Shown: piece by piece, positions 36,318 to 43,825 of the stretch
How positions within the stretch are numbered: the first letter of the stretch is position 1
Layout: every line of letters begins with the position of its first letter
Notes under the pieces: model-generated
The model's database searches: none
Told to the model about the DNA's origin: nothing
Seen by the model: the letters and a program-made list of their open reading frames with translations, nothing else
Translations under genes and position numbers: made by a program
Assembly (NCBI GenBank): GCA_963703335.1
Contig: OY969812.1
Coordinates: forward strand, 2,356,001 to 2,420,000
DNA from: VRUE01 sp963703335
GTDB taxonomy: Bacteria; Actinomycetota; Thermoleophilia; Solirubrobacterales; 70-9
Reading direction: 5' to 3'
DNA length: 64,000 bases

Positions 36318-37730
36318 ATGCGAGAGGTGCGGATCAAGGACACACTTAGCGGGGGGCTGGTCAGACTCGACCCGGGTCAGGAGGTAGGGATCTATGCATG
36401 TGGGCCGACTGTCTACAGCCGGATTCACATCGGCAACGCTAGGCCCTTTGTCGTCTTCTCGCTGCTCGCCCGCTTTCTCAAGTCAGAGGGTTATCGAGCG
36501 AAGTTGGTGGTCAATGTCACTGACATCAATGACAAGATCTACGCTGCCGCCGGCGAGGCGGGGGAGGGGTCGGTTGAGTTCGCGGAGCGGATGACCAGGG
36601 CCTATTTCGAGGACACCGATCGCCTGGGACTGGGTCGGCCCGATGCCGAGCCGCTGGCGACCGAGACGATCGCCGCGATCGTGGCGCTGATATCCGACCT
36701 GATTTCGGCCGGACACGCCTATGAGTCGGGTGGCGACGTCTACTTCCGCGTGCGCAGCTTCGACGCCTACGGCAAGCTCTCCAACCGGCGCACCGAGGAC
36801 ATGGACCAGGGCGAGGAGGCGGGCTCGGCTTCGCTCAAGGAGGACGCGCTTGATTTCGCCCTCTGGAAGGGACACAAGCCCGGCGAGGACACCTCCTGGG
36901 ATTCGCCCTGGGGCCCCGGACGGCCCGGCTGGCACATCGAGTGCTCGGCGATGGCCGAGGCCGAGCTGGGGCCTTCATTCGCGATTCACGGCGGCGGCTC
37001 GGACCTGGTCTTTCCACATCACGAGAACGAGATTGCTCAGTCGGAGGCGGCGGGGCGGCCGTTTGCGCGGGTCTGGATGCACAACGGGATGATCGAGACC
37101 GATGCCGAGAAGATGTCTAAGTCGGAGGGGAACATCTTTCAGCTCAGCGAGGCCCTTGATCAGTACGGGTCGGAGGCGGTCGTCGCGTATCTGATTTCAG
37201 GTCACTACAGACAGCCACTCGCGTTTGGGCCTGAGCAGATGGATCAGGCTGTGGCGCAGGTGGAGCGGCTGAGGAACTTCTTTCGAGAGCACCCGGTGGT
37301 GGGGGAGGCGTCGGGAGAGGGTCCGCCAGAGCAACAGCGGGGAGGCTCTGTCGGACCCTCTCCCGACGCCTCAAACCACGCGGCGGCCTCCCGTGTCGAG
37401 AGCTTTAGGGGCGCACTCGCGGACGACTTCAATACACCCAAGGCCATGGCTGAGGCGTTTGAGCTTGTGGCGGAAGCGAACCGAGGTGACGTCCCCGGGG
37501 CTTCTGTGGCTCTGGCGGAGATGCTCGCGCTCGTCGGCCTCAGCTCCCTTACCCAGCCGGATGAGGGAGCTGAGGCCGACGACGAGGCCGGGAAGCTTCT
37601 GGAGGAACGGCAAGCTGCGCGGGCGGCCAAGGATTTCGGGCGTGCCGACGAGATCCGCGACAGGCTCGCCGAGTTGGGCTGGGAGGTCCGGGATTCGGCC
37701 GACGGCGCGAAGCTCGTGCCCAGGGGCTAG
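36318..37730 (+). CDS. cysS: Cysteinyl-tRNA synthetase with a repeat-encoded insert
   Basis: A 470-residue class I synthetase. It has the catalytic zinc and ATP motifs: CGPTVYSRIHIGNARPF with HIGN, WHIECSAM, HHENEIAQSE and KMSKSEGN. TAGCAT lies 7 nt before ATG 36318. Between the catalytic core and the C-terminal helical domain, near residues 330-352, an insert of about 25 residues is encoded by a perfect 21-bp-arm palindrome (37305-37372). The domains on both sides read normally, so the protein is probably functional. Confidence 0.95.
   Translation: MREVRIKDTLSGGLVRLDPGQEVGIYACGPTVYSRIHIGNARPFVVFSLLARFLKSEGYRAKLVVNVTDINDKIYAAAGEAGEGSVEFAERMTRAYFEDTDRLGLGRPDAEPLATETIAAIVALISDLISAGHAYESGGDVYFRVRSFDAYGKLSNRRTEDMDQGEEAGSASLKEDALDFALWKGHKPGEDTSWDSPWGPGRPGWHIECSAMAEAELGPSFAIHGGGSDLVFPHHENEIAQSEAAGRPFARVWMHNGMIETDAEKMSKSEGNIFQLSEALDQYGSEAVVAYLISGHYRQPLAFGPEQMDQAVAQVERLRNFFREHPVVGEASGEGPPEQQRGGSVGPSPDASNHAAASRVESFRGALADDFNTPKAMAEAFELVAEANRGDVPGASVALAEMLALVGLSSLTQPDEGAEADDEAGKLLEERQAARAAKDFGRADEIRDRLAELGWEVRDSADGAKLVPRG
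37305..37372. repeat. Palindrome inside the cysS coding region
   Basis: Perfect 21-bp arms at 37305-37325 and 37352-37372 with a 26-nt centre that has its own CAGAG/CTCTG pair. It translates in the cysS frame as a Gly/Pro/Ser-rich stretch, a sequence suited to a linker. No other copy with these arms was noticed in the window. Confidence 0.8.
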
Positions 37731-37748
37731 ACATGTCCCCAGGTCGCC

Positions 37749-37790
37749 CATCCGACATTGACCACACCAGAGGTGGGTCAATGTCGGATG
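37749..37790. repeat. Family-E palindrome, copy 1 (start of rlmB)
   Basis: CATCCGACATTGACC (37749-37763) pairs perfectly with GGTCAATGTCGGATG (37776-37790), with a 12-nt loop. A copy at 47788-47829 differs at one base of the loop. The ATG of rlmB lies in the right arm. Confidence 0.85.
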
Positions 37791-38437
37791 CGTCGCAGCT
37801 GATCTACGGCAAGCAGCCGGTCGGCGAGGCGGAACGGGGGAGGCGGCGGGTTCGGCGGGTTTGGCGGGCGCCCGAGACGTCTGGTGAGGAGCTCGGGCGG
37901 TTGTGCGGGTCGCCGGATCACCAGGGGGTGGTGGCGGAGGTCGAGCCGTATCCCTACGCTGGCGCCAGCGAGCTCTTGCGGGCGGAGAACGCGCTGCTTG
38001 TCGCCCTCGACCAGGTTCAGGACCCGCGCAACCTCGGCGCGGTCGCCCGCTCGGCCGAGGCAGCCGGAGCGGCCGGGCTGATCATCCCCGAGCGCCGCTC
38101 GGCGACGATCACCGCCGCAGCCTGCAAGGCCTCCGCGGGCGCTGTCGAGCACCTGGCAATCGCCCATGTGCGCAATCTCGCCGACTGGCTTGGCGAGGCG
38201 AAGCAGGCGGGGTTCTGGATATGGGGCGCCGACGCGGAGGCGAAGCAGGCGCCCTGGGATGTCGATCTGAGCGGCCCGACCGTGCTGGTTCTAGGTGGGG
38301 AGGGTAAGGGCCTGCGGCCTCGTGTTGCCTCAGCCTGCGATGGGCTCGTTGCACTTCCGCAGCGGGGCAAGATCGACTCGCTCAACGTCTCCGCCGCCGC
38401 CGCGGCGCTGCTCTTCGAGGCTGTTCGGCAGCGGTAG
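37781..38437 (+). CDS. rlmB: SpoU/TrmH-family rRNA 2'-O-methyltransferase (RlmB-like)
   Basis: A 218-residue SPOUT enzyme predicted to methylate a ribose in 23S rRNA (G2251 in E. coli numbering). Motif 1 is DQVQDPRNLGAVARSAEAAG, motif 2 LVLGGEGKGL and motif 3 LPQRGKIDSLNVSAAAA. The N-terminal substrate domain (IYGKQPVGEA..) is shorter than usual by about 30 residues. ATG 37781 lies in the right arm of a family-E palindrome. It follows cysS, a common pairing in both Actinobacteria and Firmicutes. Confidence 0.9.
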   Translation: MSDASQLIYGKQPVGEAERGRRRVRRVWRAPETSGEELGRLCGSPDHQGVVAEVEPYPYAGASELLRAENALLVALDQVQDPRNLGAVARSAEAAGAAGLIIPERRSATITAAACKASAGAVEHLAIAHVRNLADWLGEAKQAGFWIWGADAEAKQAPWDVDLSGPTVLVLGGEGKGLRPRVASACDGLVALPQRGKIDSLNVSAAAAALLFEAVRQR

Positions 38438-38475
38438 CAGTTGCAACGGCACTTGCACGAATTTCAGTCCTGGGG

Positions 38476-38503
38476 TTGACAGAACACCGCGCGACCGTAA
38501 ACT
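38476..38503 (+). promoter_or_regulatory. Probable housekeeping promoter of sigH
   Basis: TTGACA (38476-38481), 16-nt spacer, TAAACT (38498-38503). A hairpin CCTCAG/CTGAGG (about 38523-38541) lies in the leader before the sigH start. This is the clearest two-box promoter in the window; most genes here show only a -10-like hexamer near the start codon. Confidence 0.6.
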
Positions 38504-38612
38504 TACGCGCCAACAAGGGTGAACCTCAGCTTGAGTCTGAGGTGCCCAGTCCATAAAGGGCGCCGCCAGGGGAGGTAAGGCGCCACGACCCTTCATTCAA
38601 GGAGAAGGATCT

Positions 38613-39323
38613 GTGGCTCTATCTTCGCCAACCCAGGAAATGCACCTCCCGTCAGGCCGCCTCAATGGCTCGCTCAGGCCGGCTGAATCTAACCCTCAAC
38701 CCGAGCTTGATGACCACTATCTGGTCGCTCTCGCTAAGGATGGTCGCACCGATGCCTATGATGCGATCGTTCGCCGCTACCGCGGCTTCGTCCGTCTCAA
38801 GGCCTCCTCTTACTTCCTGCTTGGGGGCGAGGCCGACGACCTGATCCAAGAAGGCCTGCTCGGCCTCTACAAGGCGATCCGCGACTACAGGACCGACCGC
38901 GAGTCGAGCTTCCGCAACTTCGCCGAGCTCTGCATTACCCGCCAGATCATCACCGCGGTGAAGACCGCGACGCGCAACAAGCACACGCCGCTCAACCAGT
39001 ACGTCTCCTTCAGCCAGACCCCGGCGGCGGCGGGCGACTCGGATACGACCCTCGATGAGATCCTGCCGGGACCCACGGTGCACGATCCGGTCAACCAGGT
39101 GATCGCCGCCGAAGAGCTCGACAGCCTCGTCTCATGCCTCTCGGGCGTCTCCGGGGTCCTCTCGGACCTGGAGAGCCGCGTCCTCTCGCTCTACCTGGAC
39201 GGTCACTCCTACGAGGCCACCGCCGAGCGGCTCGAGTGCGACACGAAGACGGTGGACAATGCCCTGCAGCGGGTCAAGCGCAAGGTCGGCGCCCACCTCG
39301 CCTCACGCGAGACGCTCAACTAG
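38613..39323 (+). CDS. sigH: Alternative sigma factor, SigH (sigma-30) type
   Basis: A 236-residue sigma-70-family factor with regions 2 and 4 only. Region 2 includes GGEADDLIQEGLLGLYKAIRDY, then the -10-recognition helix (FRNFAELCITRQIITAVKTA). Region 4 has LYLDGHSYEATAERL and a recognition helix. The order and spacing match Bacillus SigH, which in Firmicutes also ends this synteny block. GTG 38613 follows AAGGAGAAGG. No spore genes are seen, so its regulon here is unknown. The last 8 bp overlap the convergent GNAT gene. Confidence 0.9.
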   Translation: MALSSPTQEMHLPSGRLNGSLRPAESNPQPELDDHYLVALAKDGRTDAYDAIVRRYRGFVRLKASSYFLLGGEADDLIQEGLLGLYKAIRDYRTDRESSFRNFAELCITRQIITAVKTATRNKHTPLNQYVSFSQTPAAAGDSDTTLDEILPGPTVHDPVNQVIAAEELDSLVSCLSGVSGVLSDLESRVLSLYLDGHSYEATAERLECDTKTVDNALQRVKRKVGAHLASRETLN

Positions 39324-40329
39324 GCAGGTCGGCGAGGACGTACTCGAGCAGTTCTTGGCCGTGTTCGGAGGCGACGGAAACGTCGTCGGCCTTGATCCGG
39401 ACGCGGTGCAGGGACTGCATGCGAAGTACGTCTCCGTCGCAGCGGCTGTTGGGAAAGACGCCGGCGTAGGAGACGCCGAGGCGCTCGAGGTGGTCGGCGA
39501 CGAGAGCAGTTGCCGGTTGCTCGAGCGGCAAGTCGATGTAGACGGCATCGAGGCGGGCACGGTGGAAGAGGTGATGGCGCTCGGCGGCCACCGCGGTCTC
39601 CAGGTCCGCGCCAGGAATGTGCACGGTGATCAACGCCAGGTTGTGATCGGCGTCGACAGCGACGTCGAGATCGGTCCGCTCCTCCAGGTCACATCCAGCG
39701 GGTGGCCCGGCCAGCCTGCCACGCAATCGGCACAGCTCCAGGGTTTGACCGACGATTCCCCGGTGTCGCTCCGGGGCGTAGACCGGGCTGCCGTGCCCGT
39801 CGTTGAGCTTGGTGTAGAAGAGGGCCGCTGACTGGCGCCCGTGTCGTTCTCCGCTTGTTGCGTCGTTGGACACAGAGTCCGGGATCCAGCCGAGCAGGAA
39901 GCCAGTCTCGTGCGCACCGAGCTCGATGTTGGCCTTCTGGCTGTAGGGGTGCGCCGCCGTCGCCTCGCTGTACATCCCCGCCAACCCCTGCTCGGTCGCC
40001 CAGTCCATCAGAAAGCGCTTAGTCCGCGTGAAGAGATGCTGCCCCCGCGCCGCGGGCATCGTCACCGCCTGCCCAGAATGCCCCACCGCGTCCCCGGCGG
40101 CCGCAAGGCTCATCCCCTCGTGACAGAGCAAATCCCCGCCCGGCGCCTCGGCCACACATGACACGTACGTACCAGCCGCAAGACGCCGACTCACCTCCTC
40201 CGCGTCGTACACCCAGCGCACGTCGTAGCTGTCTCCGTAGGCAGCCTCAATCGCCTTGCTCAGCACTGCCCCCTCGTCGGCCTCGAGGAAGCGGAACCGC
40301 GCTTCGATGCCGTTCCCTGGTTCGCCCAT
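39316..40329 (-). CDS. GNAT-superfamily protein, 337 residues
   Basis: The N-terminal 190 residues fit a GNAT acetyltransferase: a central strand AGTYVSCVAEAPGG, then the acetyl-CoA-binding loop after HSGQAVTMPAARGQHLFTR, and YSEATAAHPYSQKANIELGA. The C-terminal 130 residues look like a second, poorly conserved alpha/beta domain. No substrate is evident. The gene is convergent with sigH (8-bp overlap) and divergent from tRNA-Thr. Confidence 0.75.
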   Translation of the reverse strand: MGEPGNGIEARFRFLEADEGAVLSKAIEAAYGDSYDVRWVYDAEEVSRRLAAGTYVSCVAEAPGGDLLCHEGMSLAAAGDAVGHSGQAVTMPAARGQHLFTRTKRFLMDWATEQGLAGMYSEATAAHPYSQKANIELGAHETGFLLGWIPDSVSNDATSGERHGRQSAALFYTKLNDGHGSPVYAPERHRGIVGQTLELCRLRGRLAGPPAGCDLEERTDLDVAVDADHNLALITVHIPGADLETAVAAERHHLFHRARLDAVYIDLPLEQPATALVADHLERLGVSYAGVFPNSRCDGDVLRMQSLHRVRIKADDVSVASEHGQELLEYVLADLPS

Positions 40330-40350
40330 GGTCTCTATATTCGACAGGCT

Positions 40351-40423
40351 GCCCGCCTAGCTCAACTGGTAGAGCACCGCTCTTGTAAAGCGGAGGTTTC
40401 CGGTTCGATTCCGGAGGCGGGCT
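40351..40423 (+). tRNA. tRNA-Thr (TGT anticodon)
   Basis: All four arms fold cleanly: acceptor GCCCGCC/GGCGGGC, D arm GCTC/GAGC, anticodon stem CCGCT/AGCGG with loop CTTGTAA, and T arm TCCGG/CCGGA. The anticodon TGT reads ACA. The 3' CCA is not encoded. TATATT lies about 10 bp upstream and is a likely -10 box. Confidence 0.95.
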
Positions 40424-40429
40424 CTGGGC

Positions 40430-41818
40430 TTAGGCGTCCGCGCTGCTGCCGCTGAAGATTCGTTTCTTCTCCGCCGCCAGCTCCTCGTCGGTGAGGATGC
40501 CTTTCTCGTGCAGGGTGGCAAGGCGTTCGAGACGGGCCAGGCGGGCGTCCTCGCTGTCAGCGGGGAGGGTCGCCGTGGGCGCCTCGCTGCTCTCCCCGTT
40601 GGGTTTGCGCATCTCCGGCAGGCGCAGTTTGGACGCTCGCTCTCCCAGGTTGGCGTCTTTGACGGCGCCGACCACCTTGTCCTTGGTACGACCGACCACG
40701 TCGCCGTAGTCGGCGTCGGGGAATTCCTCGCTGCTCTGTTTGCGCAGCTCGTGGATGCCGAAGGCCGCCAGACCGGCAATCACCAGCGTGGTCAGAAAGG
40801 AGCGCAGGTTCTGGGTTGGGGCGGAGAGGAAGTAGATGCCAACGATGACCGCCAGGAGCGCGTAGACGTAGGCGGGGTAGTCGCGCAGGACCGGTGCCAA
40901 CCCGCGACGGGTCGCCCGGGCCGAGTCGGTTGGCGAGGCGAGCCAGCCGGCGATGCCAAATAGCACGCCGATCACGATCACCGTCGTGGCGATGCTGGTC
41001 ATCAGCGAGGTGCCGATTGACCAAGCGGCTTCCGCAGCCGGCTTGACGCTCTCTTCTTCGACGAGCTGCCCGACGACGATTCCGCCGGCCACCTCGCGGG
41101 CGACGATTACGGCGAAGCCGGCGGCGACGAGACCGACACCGCAGTAGAGGACTGTGACCCAGCGGCTCTCGCGTGAGAGGTAGATCGCCAGGCCGAAGCA
41201 GAGGAAGGTGAGCAGCGACAGCACGAGCGCCAGGCCCTTGATCGCGACGACGATGTCCTGCGCCGTCTTCAGCTGATCAGATCGCAGGATTGTGATCTGA
41301 CCGGCGTCCTCCGGCAGCTTTTCCGCCAGGTCGGCACCGATCCCGACCTGGTCTGCCAGGTTGGTGATGAGGCTGCCGAGGTTGAGGCTGACCTTGCCTT
41401 CTTCGGTTGCGACCGTCCCTTCCTTTTCTTCCAGGACTTCCAGCAGCTGTTCGTGGGTGGTTCGGTTCGCGCTCTTCCAGAGTTCCTGGGCAGTCGAGCT
41501 CTGCAGCACTTGGTTGGCGCCCTCGCCGGCGACCTGGCGCAAGCCGCCCGAAATCGGCCCGGCCAGATCCTTGGTATCGCCGGGGAGCTTCTGGCTCAAT
41601 TCCTTTTCGACGTCGACGTTTTCGTAGAGCTGATCGACGAGGTAATCGCTGAGCTTTTCGCGGATCGTCTCGTTTTGGATCAGGCGGCCGCTGGTGTCCA
41701 CCCAGTCGTCGGTGTTGAGCGCCTGGCGCTCGGTCCAGATCGCGAAGACGCTGAGGAACGCGAGCAGCGAGCCGAGCACCACGAGAACCCTCACGAAACG
41801 TCGTCTGCCGCGGCTCAT
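40430..41818 (-). CDS. Integral membrane protein with C-terminal SHOCT domain
   Basis: A 462-residue membrane protein. One span at the N-terminus (about 9-28) is followed by an extracytoplasmic helical region (30-190), then about five spans (195-375), and a cytosolic C-terminus ending in a SHOCT-type helix pair (RLERLATLHEKGILTDEEL). SHOCT domains are short oligomerisation motifs. The architecture recurs in Actinobacteria, but no function is established. A TATACC sequence shared with the divergent neighbour lies 9 nt upstream of its ATG. Confidence 0.85.
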   Translation of the reverse strand: MSRGRRRFVRVLVVLGSLLAFLSVFAIWTERQALNTDDWVDTSGRLIQNETIREKLSDYLVDQLYENVDVEKELSQKLPGDTKDLAGPISGGLRQVAGEGANQVLQSSTAQELWKSANRTTHEQLLEVLEEKEGTVATEEGKVSLNLGSLITNLADQVGIGADLAEKLPEDAGQITILRSDQLKTAQDIVVAIKGLALVLSLLTFLCFGLAIYLSRESRWVTVLYCGVGLVAAGFAVIVAREVAGGIVVGQLVEEESVKPAAEAAWSIGTSLMTSIATTVIVIGVLFGIAGWLASPTDSARATRRGLAPVLRDYPAYVYALLAVIVGIYFLSAPTQNLRSFLTTLVIAGLAAFGIHELRKQSSEEFPDADYGDVVGRTKDKVVGAVKDANLGERASKLRLPEMRKPNGESSEAPTATLPADSEDARLARLERLATLHEKGILTDEELAAEKKRIFSGSSADA

Positions 41819-41842
41819 TGACGGGATGGTATACGTGACGTA

Positions 41843-42763
41843 GTGAAGCTAGAGGGAATTCACCACATCACCGCGATTACGGCCGATGCGCAGAGCAACG
41901 TCGATTTCTACGCCGGGGTGATGGGACTGCGTCTGGTCAAGAAGACGGTCAACCAGGACAACCCGACCGTCTACCACCTCTTCTTCGCCGACGAGAAGGG
42001 CAGCGCCGGCTCCGATCTCACCTTCTTCGAGTTCCCGGGCGTGCCGAAAGGACGCGCCGGCGCCGGCGACGTGCACCGGATCGTCTGGCGGGTCGCCTCG
42101 CACGCGGCACTCGACTTCTGGGAGGAGCGATTGGCAGCCCACGGCATCGAGTCCGAGCGCGCAGGGGGTGGCCTGCGCTTCGCCGACCCCGAGGGACTCG
42201 CCCACGAGCTCGCCGTCATTGAGGTCGCTGACGAGCCGCTGATTGCCGACCACCCCGAAGTGCCGGCTGAGCTCGCGCTGCGCGGCTTCCACGCCGTTTG
42301 CACATACAGCGCCGACCCGGCTGCGAGCCGGACGCTGCTCGAGTCGCTCGAGTTCGAGCCAGTCGACGAGAACAGCTGGGAAGCGCGTGGCTCGAGCCGC
42401 GGCGGGCTCTACGTCTATGAAAGCCCACCCGAGGAGCGCTCGCTGCAGGGGGCTGGCAGCGTCCACCACGTGGCCTGGGCATCGACCCTTGACGAGCACG
42501 AGGAGTGGCGGGACCGCGCAATCGCCGGCGGCGCCCAGCCCACCCCGGTGATCGACCGCTTTTACTTCCGCTCGATCTATTTCCGCGAGCCCAGCGGGGT
42601 CCTCTTCGAGATCGCCACGCTCGGCCCCGGCTTCACCGTCGACGAGCCGCTCGAGCACCTCGGCGAGAAGCTCTCGCTGCCACCCGACTACGAGCATCTG
42701 CGCGCTGAGGTCGAACCAAAGCTGCGCCCGGTCGTGAATCCGCGCACGGTTTCGCCCGGGTGA
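41843..42763 (+). CDS. VOC-family ring-cleaving dioxygenase-like protein
   Basis: A 306-residue protein made of two VOC modules, the layout of extradiol dioxygenases acting on hydroquinones or catechols (MhqO type). Candidate metal ligands are in GIHHITAIT, SVHHVAWA and VLFEIATLGPGF. GTG 41843. The stop overlaps the start of the next gene (GTGA), so the two are translationally coupled. With a maleylacetate-reductase-like partner, a role in aromatic ring cleavage is plausible. Confidence 0.85.
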   Translation: MKLEGIHHITAITADAQSNVDFYAGVMGLRLVKKTVNQDNPTVYHLFFADEKGSAGSDLTFFEFPGVPKGRAGAGDVHRIVWRVASHAALDFWEERLAAHGIESERAGGGLRFADPEGLAHELAVIEVADEPLIADHPEVPAELALRGFHAVCTYSADPAASRTLLESLEFEPVDENSWEARGSSRGGLYVYESPPEERSLQGAGSVHHVAWASTLDEHEEWRDRAIAGGAQPTPVIDRFYFRSIYFREPSGVLFEIATLGPGFTVDEPLEHLGEKLSLPPDYEHLRAEVEPKLRPVVNPRTVSPG

Positions 42764-43776
42764 GCGGCAACTTCGTCTGGCGTGACGCCGGCCGCACGGT
42801 CGTCTTCCGCGATGGCGGGATCGCCGCCGCGCCGAAGCTGCTCGCCGAGCACGGCATCGACCAGTTCGAACTAATCTCGACGCCGCGCCATCTCGGTCCT
42901 GCGGCGGAGCTGGCGGCCACCGCGACCGCCGTGCGTGCGCTGCCGGCAGCCGATCCAGCTACAGCGGTGCCGCAGAGCGCGGCTGATCTGCTCGGCTCCG
43001 CCGACTCACCAAACCTTGTCGCGCTCGGCGGCGGCCGGACGATCGACACGGCAAAGGCGATCGCCTCCGTCACGGGCGCCCGCGTCGCCGCGATCCCGAC
43101 CACGATGTCCGGCGCCGAGATGACCGGCATCCACCGCCTCCCGGCAGGGGCCGAGGCTCAGGTGAGAGAGCTCATCCGTCCCGACCTCGTGATCGCCGAC
43201 CCCGACGCGATGACCAGCGCTCCAGGGGCCGAGCTGCGCGCCAGCTCAATGAACGCCCTAGCCCACGGTGCCGACTCCCTCTACACCCCCTTCGCCAACC
43301 CGGTCTCCGAAATGACCGCCCTGCGCGGCGCCGAACTGATCGCCGCCTCCCTCGACGAAGCCCCCGCCGAGCGCAACCGCGCCGCCCTCGCCCAAGGCTC
43401 GATCCTCTGCGGCTACGCAATCGACTCCGCCGCCTTCGCCCTCCACCACGTCATCTGCCAAACCCTCGTCCGCACCTGCGGCGGCACCCACGCCACAACC
43501 AACGCCGCAATCCTCCCCCGAGCCATGTCCTTCCTGGTCCCCCGCGTCCCCGACAATCTCGAGCCCCTGGCAGCCGCGATCGGAACCTCCCCCCAAGACA
43601 TCGAACCCCGCCTCCTAGAGCTAGGCGGCAACCCACCCGGCCTAGGCGCCCAAGGAGCCGACCAAACCAAGCTCCCAGAAGCCCTGGACTCAATGCTGTT
43701 GCGCCCCGAGTTGGCTTTTACACCTGAACCTCCGACACGAGAGGACTTGGAAGCGCTGATCGAGGCAGCCTGGTAG
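42760..43776 (+). CDS. Iron-containing alcohol dehydrogenase / maleylacetate reductase-like
   Basis: A 338-residue NAD(P)-dependent enzyme. The nucleotide segment is GGGRTIDTAKAIA and IPTTMSGAEMT, followed by metal-region motifs MNALAHGAD, ALHHVICQTL and GTHATTNAAILPRA. The Asn in MNALAH at the usual first metal-ligand Asp matches the maleylacetate reductase branch. It overlaps the VOC gene by 4 bp. The pair suggests hydroxyquinol or hydroquinone breakdown. The 3' third has distinctly different codon use (cc-rich, few gg), which may be a local composition shift. Confidence 0.87.
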   Translation: MSGNFVWRDAGRTVVFRDGGIAAAPKLLAEHGIDQFELISTPRHLGPAAELAATATAVRALPAADPATAVPQSAADLLGSADSPNLVALGGGRTIDTAKAIASVTGARVAAIPTTMSGAEMTGIHRLPAGAEAQVRELIRPDLVIADPDAMTSAPGAELRASSMNALAHGADSLYTPFANPVSEMTALRGAELIAASLDEAPAERNRAALAQGSILCGYAIDSAAFALHHVICQTLVRTCGGTHATTNAAILPRAMSFLVPRVPDNLEPLAAAIGTSPQDIEPRLLELGGNPPGLGAQGADQTKLPEALDSMLLRPELAFTPEPPTREDLEALIEAAW

Positions 43777-43825
43777 CCGCCTTGGCGCCGGTAACCATGG
43801 TCCTTCTCCCGGGTAGCCCTTCCAT

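Noticed and set aside
38613..39323. SigH as evidence for spore formation
   Set aside because: No sporulation genes are present in the window, and SigH-like factors occur in non-sporulating Actinobacteria.
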